A DNA stretch of 48,193 nt, from assembly GCF_028656955.1 (NCBI RefSeq), contig NZ_JAMDGY010000003.1, positions 1-48,193 of the forward strand, read 5' to 3'. Under the pieces are notes generated by a model. That model did not search any database and was not told where the DNA came from. It saw only the letters and a program-made list of their open reading frames with translations. The translations under genes were made by a program, and so were the position numbers. The stretch is from Pseudomonas fontis (GTDB taxonomy: Bacteria; Pseudomonadota; Gammaproteobacteria; Pseudomonadales; Pseudomonadaceae). Below are positions 1 through 9,672 of this stretch, one piece after another. Positions within the stretch are counted from its first letter, which is position 1. The number at the start of each line of letters is the position of its first letter.

Positions 1-3000
1 CGCCTGAGCTTCAGCGAGCAAGCCGATGGCTGGCAGGCACAGTTTCGCAGCCCGGCCGAGCTGCAGGCTTTCTGGCAGGAGCAACCACTGCTTTGGCAAA
101 CATCGCTGGCCGACAGCAGCGAGCTGCCACGCCTGGGTGATGAAGCCCAGCGCAGCCTCGATCTGCAACAGGCCAGCCTGATCCGCGCGGTCCTGGTGCA
201 ACTGGCCGATGGCAGCCAGCGATTGCTGCTGGTGATCCATCACCTGGCCGTGGACGGCGTGTCGTGGCGCATCCTGCTGGAGGACCTGCAACGCGCTTAC
301 CGGCAGCTGGATGCCGGGCAAGCGCTGGCCCTTCCTGCCAAGACCAGCTCGGTCAAGGCCTGGGCTGAGCAACTGCAAACTTACGCCCGCAGCGAGGCGC
401 TACAGGAGGAATTGGGGTACTGGCAGGCGCAATTGCACGGTGTGTCCGCCGCGCTTCCCGACGCCCGGCCTGGTGCCAACCTGCAAAAGCGTCACGCCCA
501 TAGCGTCTATACCCAGCTGGATGCCGGGCTTACCCGGGCATTGCTGCAAGAGGCCCCTGCGGCCTATCGCACCCAGGTCAACGATCTGTTGCTGACGGCG
601 TTGGCGCGGGTGATCGCGCGCTGGACCGGTGAGGAGTCAGTGCTGGTGCAACTGGAGGGCCATGGTCGGGAAGAACTGTTCGACTCCATTGACCTGATCC
701 GCAGTGTTGGCTGGTTCACCAGCCTGTTCCCGGCACGCCTCACACCACAGGCTCAGTTCGACGCGTCGATCAAACAGATCAAGGAACAGTTGCGCGCGAT
801 TCCGAACAAGGGCATGGGCTTCGCGGCGCTGCGCTACCTGGGGGATGACGCCAGTCGTGCAACCCTCAAGGCATTGCCGGTGCCACGCATCACCTTCAAC
901 TACCTGGGCCAGTTCGATGGAAGCTTTGAAGAGGCCGATGGCAGCCTGTTCCTGCCAAGCGGTGAAGGCACCGGGGCAGAGCAGGACGCCGAGGCTCCGC
1001 TGGGCAACTGGCTGACCCTCAATGGCCGGGTGTACGGCGGTGAGCTAAGCCTGGGCTGGACCTTCAGTCGCGAGCAATTCGACGTTGCAACCATCCAGGC
1101 CCTGGCCGACGACTACAGCCGTGAACTGCACGCGCTGGTCGAGCATTGCCTGGCACCACAGCACCAGGGCGTCACGCCATCGGACTTTGCTCTCGCGCGC
1201 CTGACCCAGGCACAACTGGACAACCTGCCGGTTGCTGCCGAGCAGATCGAGGACATCTACCCGCTGTCGCCGATGCAGCAGGGCATGCTGTTCCATACGC
1301 TCTACGAGCAAAGCGGCGGTGATTACCTCAACCAGATGCGCCTGGACGTCGAAGGGCTCGACCCCGAGCGCTTCCGTGCCGCCTGGCAGGCCGCGCTGGA
1401 CGAGCAGGAAATCCTGCGCAGCGGCTTCGTCTGGGAAGGTGACCTGGCGCAGCCGGTGCAGGTGGTGCACAAACACCTGAGCGTACCGTTTACCTTGCAC
1501 GATTGGCGAGGGCGCGCTGACCTCGACGCGGCGCTGTCGGCCCTGGCCGGTGCAGAGCTGGCCCGCGGCTTCGACCTGGCCGCAGCACCCTTGCTGCGTC
1601 TGGTATTGGTACAGACCGCCGACAACCGCCACCACCTGATCCATACCCACCACCACATTCTCATGGACGGCTGGAGCCAGTCGCAGTTGATGGGCGAGGT
1701 GTTGCAGCGCTACAACGGCACGCCGCTGCCGGCGCGCCAGGGCCGTTACCGCGATTACATCGCCTGGCTGCAGCGTCAGGATGCCAAGGTCGGCGAGATC
1801 TTCTGGAAGCAGCAACTGGCGGGTTTGCAGGAGCCGACCCGACTGGTCCAGGCCGTTGCCAACCTGATGCCGCGTGGTACCCAGGAAAAAGGCCATGGCG
1901 AATGGGCGCACGCACTGGACGCCGCGCAGACCCGTCGCCTTGGCGAGTTTGCCCGTCAGCAGAAAATCACCGTCAACACGCTGGTCCAGGCTGCCTGGCT
2001 GCTGTTGTTGCAGCGCTACACCGGCCAGGACTGCGTGGCCTTTGGTGCCACCGTTGCCGGTCGTCCGACCGAGCTCAAGGGGGTCGAGCAGCAGGTGGGC
2101 CTGTTCATCAACACCTTGCCGGTCGTCGCTGCCCCGCTGCCCCAGCAGACCGTTGGCCAGTGGCTGCAAGTGGTCCAGGCGCAGAACCTGGCCCTGCGCG
2201 AGTTTGAGCATACGCCGCTGTTTGATATCCAGCGCTGGGCCGGGCTGGGTGCCGAGGCCTTGTTCGACGCGATTCTGGTGTTCGAGAACTACCCGGTGGC
2301 CGATGCCCTGCAACAGCAGGCCCCGCAGGGTTTGAGTTTCTCGGGTATCGGCAACCACGAGCAGACCAACTACCCTCTTACCTTGTCGGTGAACCTGGGG
2401 CAGACGCTGTCACTGCACTACAGCTATGCGCGGATGAATTTCTCTGCGCCGATCATTGAACGCCTGGGCGCGCACTTGCACACGCTGCTGCTGGGCATGC
2501 TGGATGATCCGCAACAGTACCTCAGCGAGCTGAACTGGCTCAGTGCAGACGAATCGCGGCAGTTGCTGCAAGAGTGGAGCCAGGCGCCACTGGACTGCCC
2601 AAGCGAGCAGCGCGTGCACCAGCTGTTCGAACTTCAGGCCGCGCGCCAGCCGGATGCTCCGGCGCTGCTGTTTGCAGACCAGCAACTGAGCTATCGCCAG
2701 TTGAACGAGCAGGCCAACCGCCTGGCCCGGCATCTGGTTGCCCTGGGGGTCGGGCCGGAAGTGCTGGTGGGGATTGCCGCCGAGCGCGGGCTGGACATGA
2801 TCGTCGGCTTGCTGGCCGTGCTCAAGGCCGGCGGTGGCTACGTACCGCTGGACCCGAAATACCCGCAGGACCGCCTGTTGTGCATGATCGAAGACAGCGG
2901 CGTCGCCTTGCTGCTCAGCCACAGCCATCTGCTGCCTGAACTGGCGGTGCCTGAAGGGCTGCCGGTACTCTGCCTGGACCAGCCGCGGGCCTGGCTGGAC

Positions 3001-6000
3001 CTTGGCTGCGATGACCTGCCGAACCGCGCGCAGGCCGACAACCTGGCCTACGTCATGTTCACTTCCGGCTCTACCGGGCGGCCGAAGGGCGTCGGGATCA
3101 GCCAGTTGTCGCTGACTCGCCATGCGTTCGTGACGTTGGACTTCTTCGACCTCAAGGCCGACGACCGCGCCCTGCAATTCTCCACCTTCAACTTTGACGG
3201 TTTTGTCGAACAGCTCTACCCGGCGTTGATCTGCGGGGCCTCTGTGGTCTTGCGTGGGAGCGAGATCTGGGACAGCGAAACCTTCTACCGCGAACTGATC
3301 GACAAGCGCATCAGCGTGGTCGACCTGACCACGGCCTACTGGAACATGCTCGCCAAGGATTTCGCCGCCCACGGCCCACGCGACTATGGCGTGCTGCGTC
3401 AGGTGCACAGTGGTGGCGAAGCGATGCCGGTGGAAGGCCTGAGTGCTTGGCAGCAAGCTGGGCTGGCGCAGGTCCGCCTGCTCAATACCTACGGTCCGAC
3501 CGAAGCGACCGTGACGGTCACCACCCTGGATTGCGGCGATTACGTCAACGGCATTCGGCCCTTGCCGCTGACCATGCCGATTGGCTCGGTGCTGCCGGGG
3601 CGCAGCATCTACCTGCTGGACGATAACGGCCAGCCCGCACCGGCTGGTGTAGTGGGTGAGCTGGTGATCGGTGGCGACATGCTCGCGCGTGGCTACTTCG
3701 GTCGTCCAGGCCTGACTGCCGAGCGCTTTCTGCCTGATCCGTTCGGCACGCCGGGCAGCCGCCTGTACCGTACCGGTGACCTGTCGCGCTATCAGGCCGA
3801 TGGCGTCATCGACTACGTCGGGCGTATCGATCATCAGGTGAAGATTCGCGGTTTCCGTATCGAACTGGGTGAGATCGAGGCTCGCCTGGTTGAACACGAC
3901 CAGGTACACGAGGCCGTGGTGCTGGCGCAGAAAGCCAGCAGCGGGCATCACCTGGTCGGTTATCTGGTGCCGCTCGAGGCTGGCCTGCATGCAGCCAGCG
4001 CCGAGCAGCAAGCGGCGCTGCGCGACAGCGTCAAGGCGTACCTGAAGGCGACCCTGCCGGACTACATGGTGCCAACCTACCTGATCCTGTTGGAGCGCCT
4101 GCCGCTGAGCCCCAATGGCAAGCTGGACCGCAAGTCACTGCCGGCCGCCGACGCAAGCCAGATGCAACAGGCCTACGTCGCCCCCAACAGTGCGCTGGAA
4201 CACAGCCTGGCGGTGATCTGGCAGGACGTGCTGCGCCTCGAACAAGTCGGCATGACCGACAACTTCTTTGAGCTCGGTGGCGATTCGATCGTCTCGATCC
4301 AGGTGGTCAGCCGCGCACGGCAAGCCGGTATCGTCTTCACGCCCAAAGACTTGTTTGAACAGCAGACCATCGGCGCGCTTGCGCAGGTGATCGGCGTCAA
4401 CGAGGCTGTGCAGCCTGATGCGCTGCAGACAGCCGAAGCAGCGTTGGCTGCGCTCAAGGCGCAGGTCGGTTTCTGGCAGCAACAATGGCAGCCGGCCGTC
4501 GATGCACTGGAGGAAACCGCACTGGAACCGGCGCACCTCAGCCGACGTGAACAGCTGAGCGCCACCCAGACCTGGCAACTGCTGGAGTTGGCGCCAGCGG
4601 CGTACCGTACGCAAACCCCGGACTTGCTGGTAATCGCACTCACCCGAGCGCTGGCGCGCCTCTGCGGCCAGCCGACGGTGCGCCTGGCGTTGCAGTCGCC
4701 GAGCGGGGCTTATGTACTGCGCCTGGCGGTCGAAGCGGACGTGGCGTGTTCGATCAGGCAGATCAAGGAGTCCCTGCGCGGGGTGCCGCAGCACGGTGCC
4801 GGTTATGCGGCGCTGAGCCAGCTGGACGATCCTCGGGTGCAGGCGTTCGCCAATCTGGCCTGGCCAGCCCTGGCCTTCAGCTTCGAGACGCAGGCCGACA
4901 GCACGCAGCATAAGGGGCTGCACTTGCAGACGTCGATCAGCGACGGGCAAATGCAGCTGGACTGGAGCCTGTCGGGTCGCTACGACGCCGCGACCCTCGC
5001 TGGCCTGGTCGATGCCTGGCACTGCGAACTCGACGGCCTCCTGCAACATTGCCTCGACCCTCACAACCAGGGCGTGACGCCGTCGGACTTCCCGCTGGCG
5101 AAACTGTCCCAGGCCGACCTCGACCGCCTGCCGGTTGCAGCGGTGGACATCGAGGATATCTACCCGCTGTCGCCGATGCAGGAAGGCATGCTGTTCCACA
5201 GCGTCAGCGACGATGAGACCGAGCTGTACATCAACCAGTCCAGCCTGACTATCGACGGCCTGGATGTACCGCGCCTGCGTGCGGCCTGGGCCTTCGTGAC
5301 CGAACGTCATGCCATCCAGCGCAGCAGCTTCCATTGGCAGGGCGGGCTGGCCAAGCCGCTGCAAGTGGTACATCGCCAGGTCGAGCTGGATATCAGCGAA
5401 GTGGATTGGCGCGGTACCCCGGTAGATGCCCAGCGCATTGCCGAACTGGACCGAAGCGAGCGCCTGCGTGGTTTTGACCTGTGCGCTGCGCCGTTGCAAC
5501 GGGTGCTGTTGGTACGCCTGAGCGACGAGCAGTACCAGATGATCTGGACCAGCCATCACATCCTGATGGACGGCTGGAGCAGCTCGCGGCTGTTCGGTGA
5601 GGTGTTGCAGCACTACGGCACGGGCGAGGTGAGCGGGCAGAGTGGCCGCTACCGCGACTTTATCGAATGGCTGGTCAACCAGGACCGTGACGACCTGGAG
5701 CGCTTCTGGAAAGCCCGCTTGCAACCGCTGGAAGAGCCCACCTTGCTCAGCCAGGCAGTACATCCGCGCCACGTTCAGGACCTGCCGGGCCACCAGGCCT
5801 TGTACTCGTACTGGGATGAAGTGCAGACCACACGCCTGCAGCAACACTGCCGACGCCTGCGCATCACCCTCAACACCCTGGTGCAGGGCGCCTGGCTGCT
5901 GGTGTTGCAGCGCTATACCGGGCAGCGCACGGTCACCTTCGGCGCGACCGTGGCCGGGCGCCCGGAAAGCCTGCCGGGTGCCGACAGCATGCTTGGCCTG

Positions 6001-9000
6001 TTCATCAACACCCTGCCGGTGATTCAGACGCTGCAGCCGAGCCAGCCGTTGGTGCAATGGTTGCGGGCGTTGCAGGCGTACAACCTGGAAATCCGCGATT
6101 ACTCCCACGCCCCGCTGGCCGATGTGCAGCGCTGGTCGGGGGTCAGCGGCCAAGGCTTGTTCGACAGCATCATCGTGTTCGAGAACTACCCGATCGACGA
6201 GCGTCTGAATGAAGAGGTCGAGACCGGCCTGAGCTTCGGCCCGTCAGCCAACCATGGGGTCACCAACTTCCCGATGGACCTGGCGGTCAACCTCAGCGAA
6301 AAGCTGTGCATCGAGTACATGTACCTGCGCAACAGCTTCAGCCCAGCGGCGGTCGAAGCGATTCGCGGGTGCATGGAGCAGACCTTGTCGGCCATGCTCG
6401 ATGCCCCGGCCGAGCTGCCGTTGGGCAATCTGCATCGGCTGTCGGACGAACAGCAGCAAGCGTTCCAGGATTGGAGCAGCACCCCGGCCGCCGTCCATGA
6501 AACGCTCGACCTGCCGCAACTGATCGCCCGGCATGCCCGTTCGCAACCCGAGGCCATTGCGGTGCGCTGCGCAAACGAGGTGCTGGACTACCAGACCCTT
6601 GAGCGCCGTGCCAACCAGCTGGCGCATGCCCTGATCGAACGTGGCGCAGGCCCGGAAGTGGTGATCGGTGTGGCCATGGAGCGTTCGGTTGACCTGCTGG
6701 TGGCGTTCCTCGCCGTGCACAAGAGCGGCGCTGCCTACGTGCCGCTGGATATCGACTATCCGCCAGAGCGCCTGGCCTACATGATCGAAGACTCGGCGAT
6801 GAGCCTGCTGCTGACCCAGCATACGCTGCGTGAGCGGCTAGGCCTGTCGGCAGAACTGCCGGTGCTGGAGATCGACCGCTTTGACAGCCAGGACTATCCG
6901 CTGCACGCCCCGGCCAGTCGCTTGCTGGAGCATTCGCTGGCGTACCTGATCTACACCTCCGGCTCCACCGGGCGACCGAAAGGCGTGGCCGTGACCCATG
7001 GCCCGCTTACGGCACACTGCCAGGCGATTGCCCGGTTGTACGAGATGGACAATCAGACCCGCGAACTGCACTTCATGTCGTTCGCCTTTGACGGGGCCCA
7101 TGAGCGCTGGCTGAGTACCTTGTACGCAGGTGGCACGCTGGTGGTGCGTGACAACGAGTTGTGGACGCCGGAGCAGACCTGCGCGGCCTTGCATCGCCAT
7201 GGCATCACCATTGCCTGCTTCCCGCCGGCCTACCTCAAGCAACTGGCCGAGTTCGTCCAGGCCAGTGCCGAGCCGGCGCCTCCAGTGCGCATCTACTGCT
7301 TCGGCGGCGATGCGGTGCCGGAGCAGACCTATGAACAGGTCAAGGCGGCACTCAAGCCGGTGTACTTCACCAACGGCTACGGCCCGACGGAAACCGTGGT
7401 TACCCCGATGCTGTGGAAAGCCCCGCTGGCCGAACGTTGCGGGGCGGCATACGCACCCATCGGGCGGGCGGTGGGCGAGCGCTCGCTGTACGTCCTGGAC
7501 GACAACCTGCAACCGCTGCCGCCGGGTTTTGCCGGCGAGCTGTATATCGGTGGTTATGGCGTGGCACGCGGTTACCATCGGCGCCCGGATATCAGCGCCG
7601 AGCGCTTTGTGCCGGACCCGTTTGGCGGCAGTGGCGGTCGCCTGTACCGCACCGGTGACCTGGTGCGCCTGCGCGAAGATGGCGTGATCGACTACGTTGG
7701 TCGTATCGATCATCAGGTCAAGGTGCGCGGGTTCCGCATCGAACTGGGCGAAGTCGAAGCCAGCCTGCGTCAGCAGGACGGCGTCAGCGATGCCTTGGTG
7801 ATCGCACGGGAAAGCCCGTCGGGCAAGCAACTGATCGGCTATGTGGTCACCGCCGGCGGGCTTGAGTTGGGCCAGGGCCTGAAAGCTGCACTGCGCACCA
7901 ACCTGCCCGAGTACATGGTGCCGGCGCAGATCGTCTGCCTGGCACGTTTCCCGGTCACCCCCAACGGCAAGCTGGACCGCAAGGCCCTGCCCGAGCCGCA
8001 ATTCGATGCCGCCGCCTATGTGGCGCCGACGAACGAGCGTCAGCGCTGGCTGGCGGAAATCTGGGAGCAGGTGCTGCAGGTTGAGCAGGTCGGCATCACT
8101 GACAACTTCTTCGAACTGGGCGGCGACTCGATCCTGAGCCTGCAGGTGATCTCGCGGGTGCGCAACCACCCAACCCTGCAGATGGACCTGAAGCTGCGCG
8201 ACCTGATGCGTTACCAGAGCATCGAGGCGTTGTTCGAACAGGGCGCGGGCAATGTGCGCAGCGAGGTCGAAGACCTGTCGCAACTGGCCAGCGAGGGATT
8301 GTTCAACCTGATTCCGATTCAGGAGTGGTTCTTCGCCCAGCCGATGAGCGAGCCGCATCACTTCAACCAGGCGCTGATGTTGCGCTCACGCCAGCCAATC
8401 GATGGCCTGGCGCTGGAGCAGGCGCTGCTGCATATCGTGCGTCATCACGATGCATTGCGCCTGCGCTTTCGTGAGCAGAACGGTCGCTGGTACCAGTACT
8501 ACGAGACGCTGGAAGGGATCTGCGAGTGCATCTGGCATCGCCAGGTGACTGATGAAAAAGCCTTGAACGCGTTGGTCAACAGCGCCCAACGCAGCCTCAA
8601 CCTGATCGACGGGCCGGTGTTCCGGGTGGTCAATGCGCAGTTGGACAACGGCGAAAGCCGCTTGATGATTGCCATTCACCACCTGGTGATCGACGGTGTT
8701 TCCTGGCGCATCCTGCTGCAAGACCTGCAAACGGCCTACGAGGCTTGCAGCCAGGGGCTTGAGCCGCAGTTGCCAATCCGCACCAGCAGTTTCCGCGCTT
8801 GGGCCGAGGGCCTGAAGGGGCATGTCGACACCTTGGCTGAGCGTGAGCTGGCCTATTGGCTGGAGCAACTGGAGCAGCCGAGCAAGGAACTGCCATGCGA
8901 CAACCCGCGTGGCAAGAACCAGGTGCGCTTCGAGGCGAGCGCCCAGCTCAAGTTGTCGGAGCAGGACACCACGCGCCTGCTCAAGCAGGTGCCAGCGGTG

Positions 9001-9609
9001 TACCAGACCCAGATCAACGACGTTCTGCTGACGGCGCTGAGTCGCGTGTTGTGCCGTTGGAGCGAGGCCAGCTCGGTGCTGGTGCAGTTCGAAGGGCACG
9101 GTCGTGAAGACCTGTTCGAAGCGCTGGACCTGAGCCGAACCCTGGGCTGGTTCACCAGCATGTTCCCGTTGCGCTTGCAGCCGGGGCTGGGTGAGGACTT
9201 CGGCGCCTCGATCCAGGCGATTCAAGGGCAACTGGCGGCCGTACCGGACAAAGGGCTGGGCTATGGCGTGCTGCGCTACATGAGTGGTGCGCAGACCGCC
9301 GAACGTTTCCGCCATCTGCCCGAGGCGCGGGTGACTTTCAACTACCTCGGGCAGTTCGACCAGAGTTTCGATGAGCAGGCGCTATTGGTGCCGGCTGATG
9401 AGAGCCCGGGTGCCTGCTACAGCCCACAAGCTCAACTGGGTAACTGGCTTGAGATTACCGGGCAGGTGTTTGATGGCCAGCTGTCGTTGCGTTGCTTCTA
9501 CAGCACGCGGCGTTACCGCGCGGCCACGGTGGAGACCTTGATGAACGCCTTCCAGGCCGAGCTGCTGGCGCTGATTGGCCACTGCCTGGAACAGGCGGTT
9601 GCGGTCTAG
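1..9609 (+). CDS. Pyoverdine non-ribosomal peptide synthetase, 5' partial, (E)-C-A-T-E*-C-A-T-E
   Basis: The reading frame is open from base 1, so the gene starts left of the window; 3202 residues are visible. Domains in order: an incomplete epimerization (E) domain with HHLAVDGVSW near residue 80; a condensation domain (YPLSPMQQGMLFH near 420, HHILMDGWS at 551); an adenylation domain (TSGSTGRPKG at 1021); a carrier domain with Ser1429 in GGDS; a shortened E remnant (about 1470-1695); a second condensation domain (HH at 1852); a second adenylation domain (TSGSTGRPKG at 2319); a carrier with Ser2710; and a full terminal E domain (HHLVIDGVSW at 2893). There is no thioesterase. Hand-aligned to GrsA, the two specificity codes read D-G-E-D-H-G-T-V-T and D-G-E-C-C-G-G-V-T. 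The acidic pocket suggests basic substrates such as Lys or Orn, an inference from memory of pyoverdine codes. The pvd neighbours make a pyoverdine synthetase near certain; which PvdI/J/D equivalent it is remains open. Confidence 0.96.
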   Translation, partial: RLSFSEQADGWQAQFRSPAELQAFWQEQPLLWQTSLADSSELPRLGDEAQRSLDLQQASLIRAVLVQLADGSQRLLLVIHHLAVDGVSWRILLEDLQRAYRQLDAGQALALPAKTSSVKAWAEQLQTYARSEALQEELGYWQAQLHGVSAALPDARPGANLQKRHAHSVYTQLDAGLTRALLQEAPAAYRTQVNDLLLTALARVIARWTGEESVLVQLEGHGREELFDSIDLIRSVGWFTSLFPARLTPQAQFDASIKQIKEQLRAIPNKGMGFAALRYLGDDASRATLKALPVPRITFNYLGQFDGSFEEADGSLFLPSGEGTGAEQDAEAPLGNWLTLNGRVYGGELSLGWTFSREQFDVATIQALADDYSRELHALVEHCLAPQHQGVTPSDFALARLTQAQLDNLPVAAEQIEDIYPLSPMQQGMLFHTLYEQSGGDYLNQMRLDVEGLDPERFRAAWQAALDEQEILRSGFVWEGDLAQPVQVVHKHLSVPFTLHDWRGRADLDAALSALAGAELARGFDLAAAPLLRLVLVQTADNRHHLIHTHHHILMDGWSQSQLMGEVLQRYNGTPLPARQGRYRDYIAWLQRQDAKVGEIFWKQQLAGLQEPTRLVQAVANLMPRGTQEKGHGEWAHALDAAQTRRLGEFARQQKITVNTLVQAAWLLLLQRYTGQDCVAFGATVAGRPTELKGVEQQVGLFINTLPVVAAPLPQQTVGQWLQVVQAQNLALREFEHTPLFDIQRWAGLGAEALFDAILVFENYPVADALQQQAPQGLSFSGIGNHEQTNYPLTLSVNLGQTLSLHYSYARMNFSAPIIERLGAHLHTLLLGMLDDPQQYLSELNWLSADESRQLLQEWSQAPLDCPSEQRVHQLFELQAARQPDAPALLFADQQLSYRQLNEQANRLARHLVALGVGPEVLVGIAAERGLDMIVGLLAVLKAGGGYVPLDPKYPQDRLLCMIEDSGVALLLSHSHLLPELAVPEGLPVLCLDQPRAWLDLGCDDLPNRAQADNLAYVMFTSGSTGRPKGVGISQLSLTRHAFVTLDFFDLKADDRALQFSTFNFDGFVEQLYPALICGASVVLRGSEIWDSETFYRELIDKRISVVDLTTAYWNMLAKDFAAHGPRDYGVLRQVHSGGEAMPVEGLSAWQQAGLAQVRLLNTYGPTEATVTVTTLDCGDYVNGIRPLPLTMPIGSVLPGRSIYLLDDNGQPAPAGVVGELVIGGDMLARGYFGRPGLTAERFLPDPFGTPGSRLYRTGDLSRYQADGVIDYVGRIDHQVKIRGFRIELGEIEARLVEHDQVHEAVVLAQKASSGHHLVGYLVPLEAGLHAASAEQQAALRDSVKAYLKATLPDYMVPTYLILLERLPLSPNGKLDRKSLPAADASQMQQAYVAPNSALEHSLAVIWQDVLRLEQVGMTDNFFELGGDSIVSIQVVSRARQAGIVFTPKDLFEQQTIGALAQVIGVNEAVQPDALQTAEAALAALKAQVGFWQQQWQPAVDALEETALEPAHLSRREQLSATQTWQLLELAPAAYRTQTPDLLVIALTRALARLCGQPTVRLALQSPSGAYVLRLAVEADVACSIRQIKESLRGVPQHGAGYAALSQLDDPRVQAFANLAWPALAFSFETQADSTQHKGLHLQTSISDGQMQLDWSLSGRYDAATLAGLVDAWHCELDGLLQHCLDPHNQGVTPSDFPLAKLSQADLDRLPVAAVDIEDIYPLSPMQEGMLFHSVSDDETELYINQSSLTIDGLDVPRLRAAWAFVTERHAIQRSSFHWQGGLAKPLQVVHRQVELDISEVDWRGTPVDAQRIAELDRSERLRGFDLCAAPLQRVLLVRLSDEQYQMIWTSHHILMDGWSSSRLFGEVLQHYGTGEVSGQSGRYRDFIEWLVNQDRDDLERFWKARLQPLEEPTLLSQAVHPRHVQDLPGHQALYSYWDEVQTTRLQQHCRRLRITLNTLVQGAWLLVLQRYTGQRTVTFGATVAGRPESLPGADSMLGLFINTLPVIQTLQPSQPLVQWLRALQAYNLEIRDYSHAPLADVQRWSGVSGQGLFDSIIVFENYPIDERLNEEVETGLSFGPSANHGVTNFPMDLAVNLSEKLCIEYMYLRNSFSPAAVEAIRGCMEQTLSAMLDAPAELPLGNLHRLSDEQQQAFQDWSSTPAAVHETLDLPQLIARHARSQPEAIAVRCANEVLDYQTLERRANQLAHALIERGAGPEVVIGVAMERSVDLLVAFLAVHKSGAAYVPLDIDYPPERLAYMIEDSAMSLLLTQHTLRERLGLSAELPVLEIDRFDSQDYPLHAPASRLLEHSLAYLIYTSGSTGRPKGVAVTHGPLTAHCQAIARLYEMDNQTRELHFMSFAFDGAHERWLSTLYAGGTLVVRDNELWTPEQTCAALHRHGITIACFPPAYLKQLAEFVQASAEPAPPVRIYCFGGDAVPEQTYEQVKAALKPVYFTNGYGPTETVVTPMLWKAPLAERCGAAYAPIGRAVGERSLYVLDDNLQPLPPGFAGELYIGGYGVARGYHRRPDISAERFVPDPFGGSGGRLYRTGDLVRLREDGVIDYVGRIDHQVKVRGFRIELGEVEASLRQQDGVSDALVIARESPSGKQLIGYVVTAGGLELGQGLKAALRTNLPEYMVPAQIVCLARFPVTPNGKLDRKALPEPQFDAAAYVAPTNERQRWLAEIWEQVLQVEQVGITDNFFELGGDSILSLQVISRVRNHPTLQMDLKLRDLMRYQSIEALFEQGAGNVRSEVEDLSQLASEGLFNLIPIQEWFFAQPMSEPHHFNQALMLRSRQPIDGLALEQALLHIVRHHDALRLRFREQNGRWYQYYETLEGICECIWHRQVTDEKALNALVNSAQRSLNLIDGPVFRVVNAQLDNGESRLMIAIHHLVIDGVSWRILLQDLQTAYEACSQGLEPQLPIRTSSFRAWAEGLKGHVDTLAERELAYWLEQLEQPSKELPCDNPRGKNQVRFEASAQLKLSEQDTTRLLKQVPAVYQTQINDVLLTALSRVLCRWSEASSVLVQFEGHGREDLFEALDLSRTLGWFTSMFPLRLQPGLGEDFGASIQAIQGQLAAVPDKGLGYGVLRYMSGAQTAERFRHLPEARVTFNYLGQFDQSFDEQALLVPADESPGACYSPQAQLGNWLEITGQVFDGQLSLRCFYSTRRYRAATVETLMNAFQAELLALIGHCLEQAVAV

Positions 9610-9618
9610 CCCTGCACA

Positions 9619-9648
9619 GCCCGGGTCGCGGCCTATCGCGACCCGGGC
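9619..9648 (+). other. Perfect 12-bp hairpin between NRPS and esterase genes
   Basis: GCCCGGGTCGCG and its exact complement flank a 6-base loop, starting 10 bases after the NRPS stop. Only a short, mixed pyrimidine stretch follows, so it may be a weak terminator, an mRNA 3' stabiliser, or a site limiting read-through into the esterase gene. Confidence 0.55.
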
Positions 9649-9672
9649 GTTTCCACTTTCAGGATAATCAAG

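Noticed and set aside
1045..2358. Long minus-strand open frames under the NRPS, including 2410-4011, 4135-6153 and 6838-8361
   Set aside because: High-GC shadow frames; the plus strand contains continuous, well-conserved NRPS domains.
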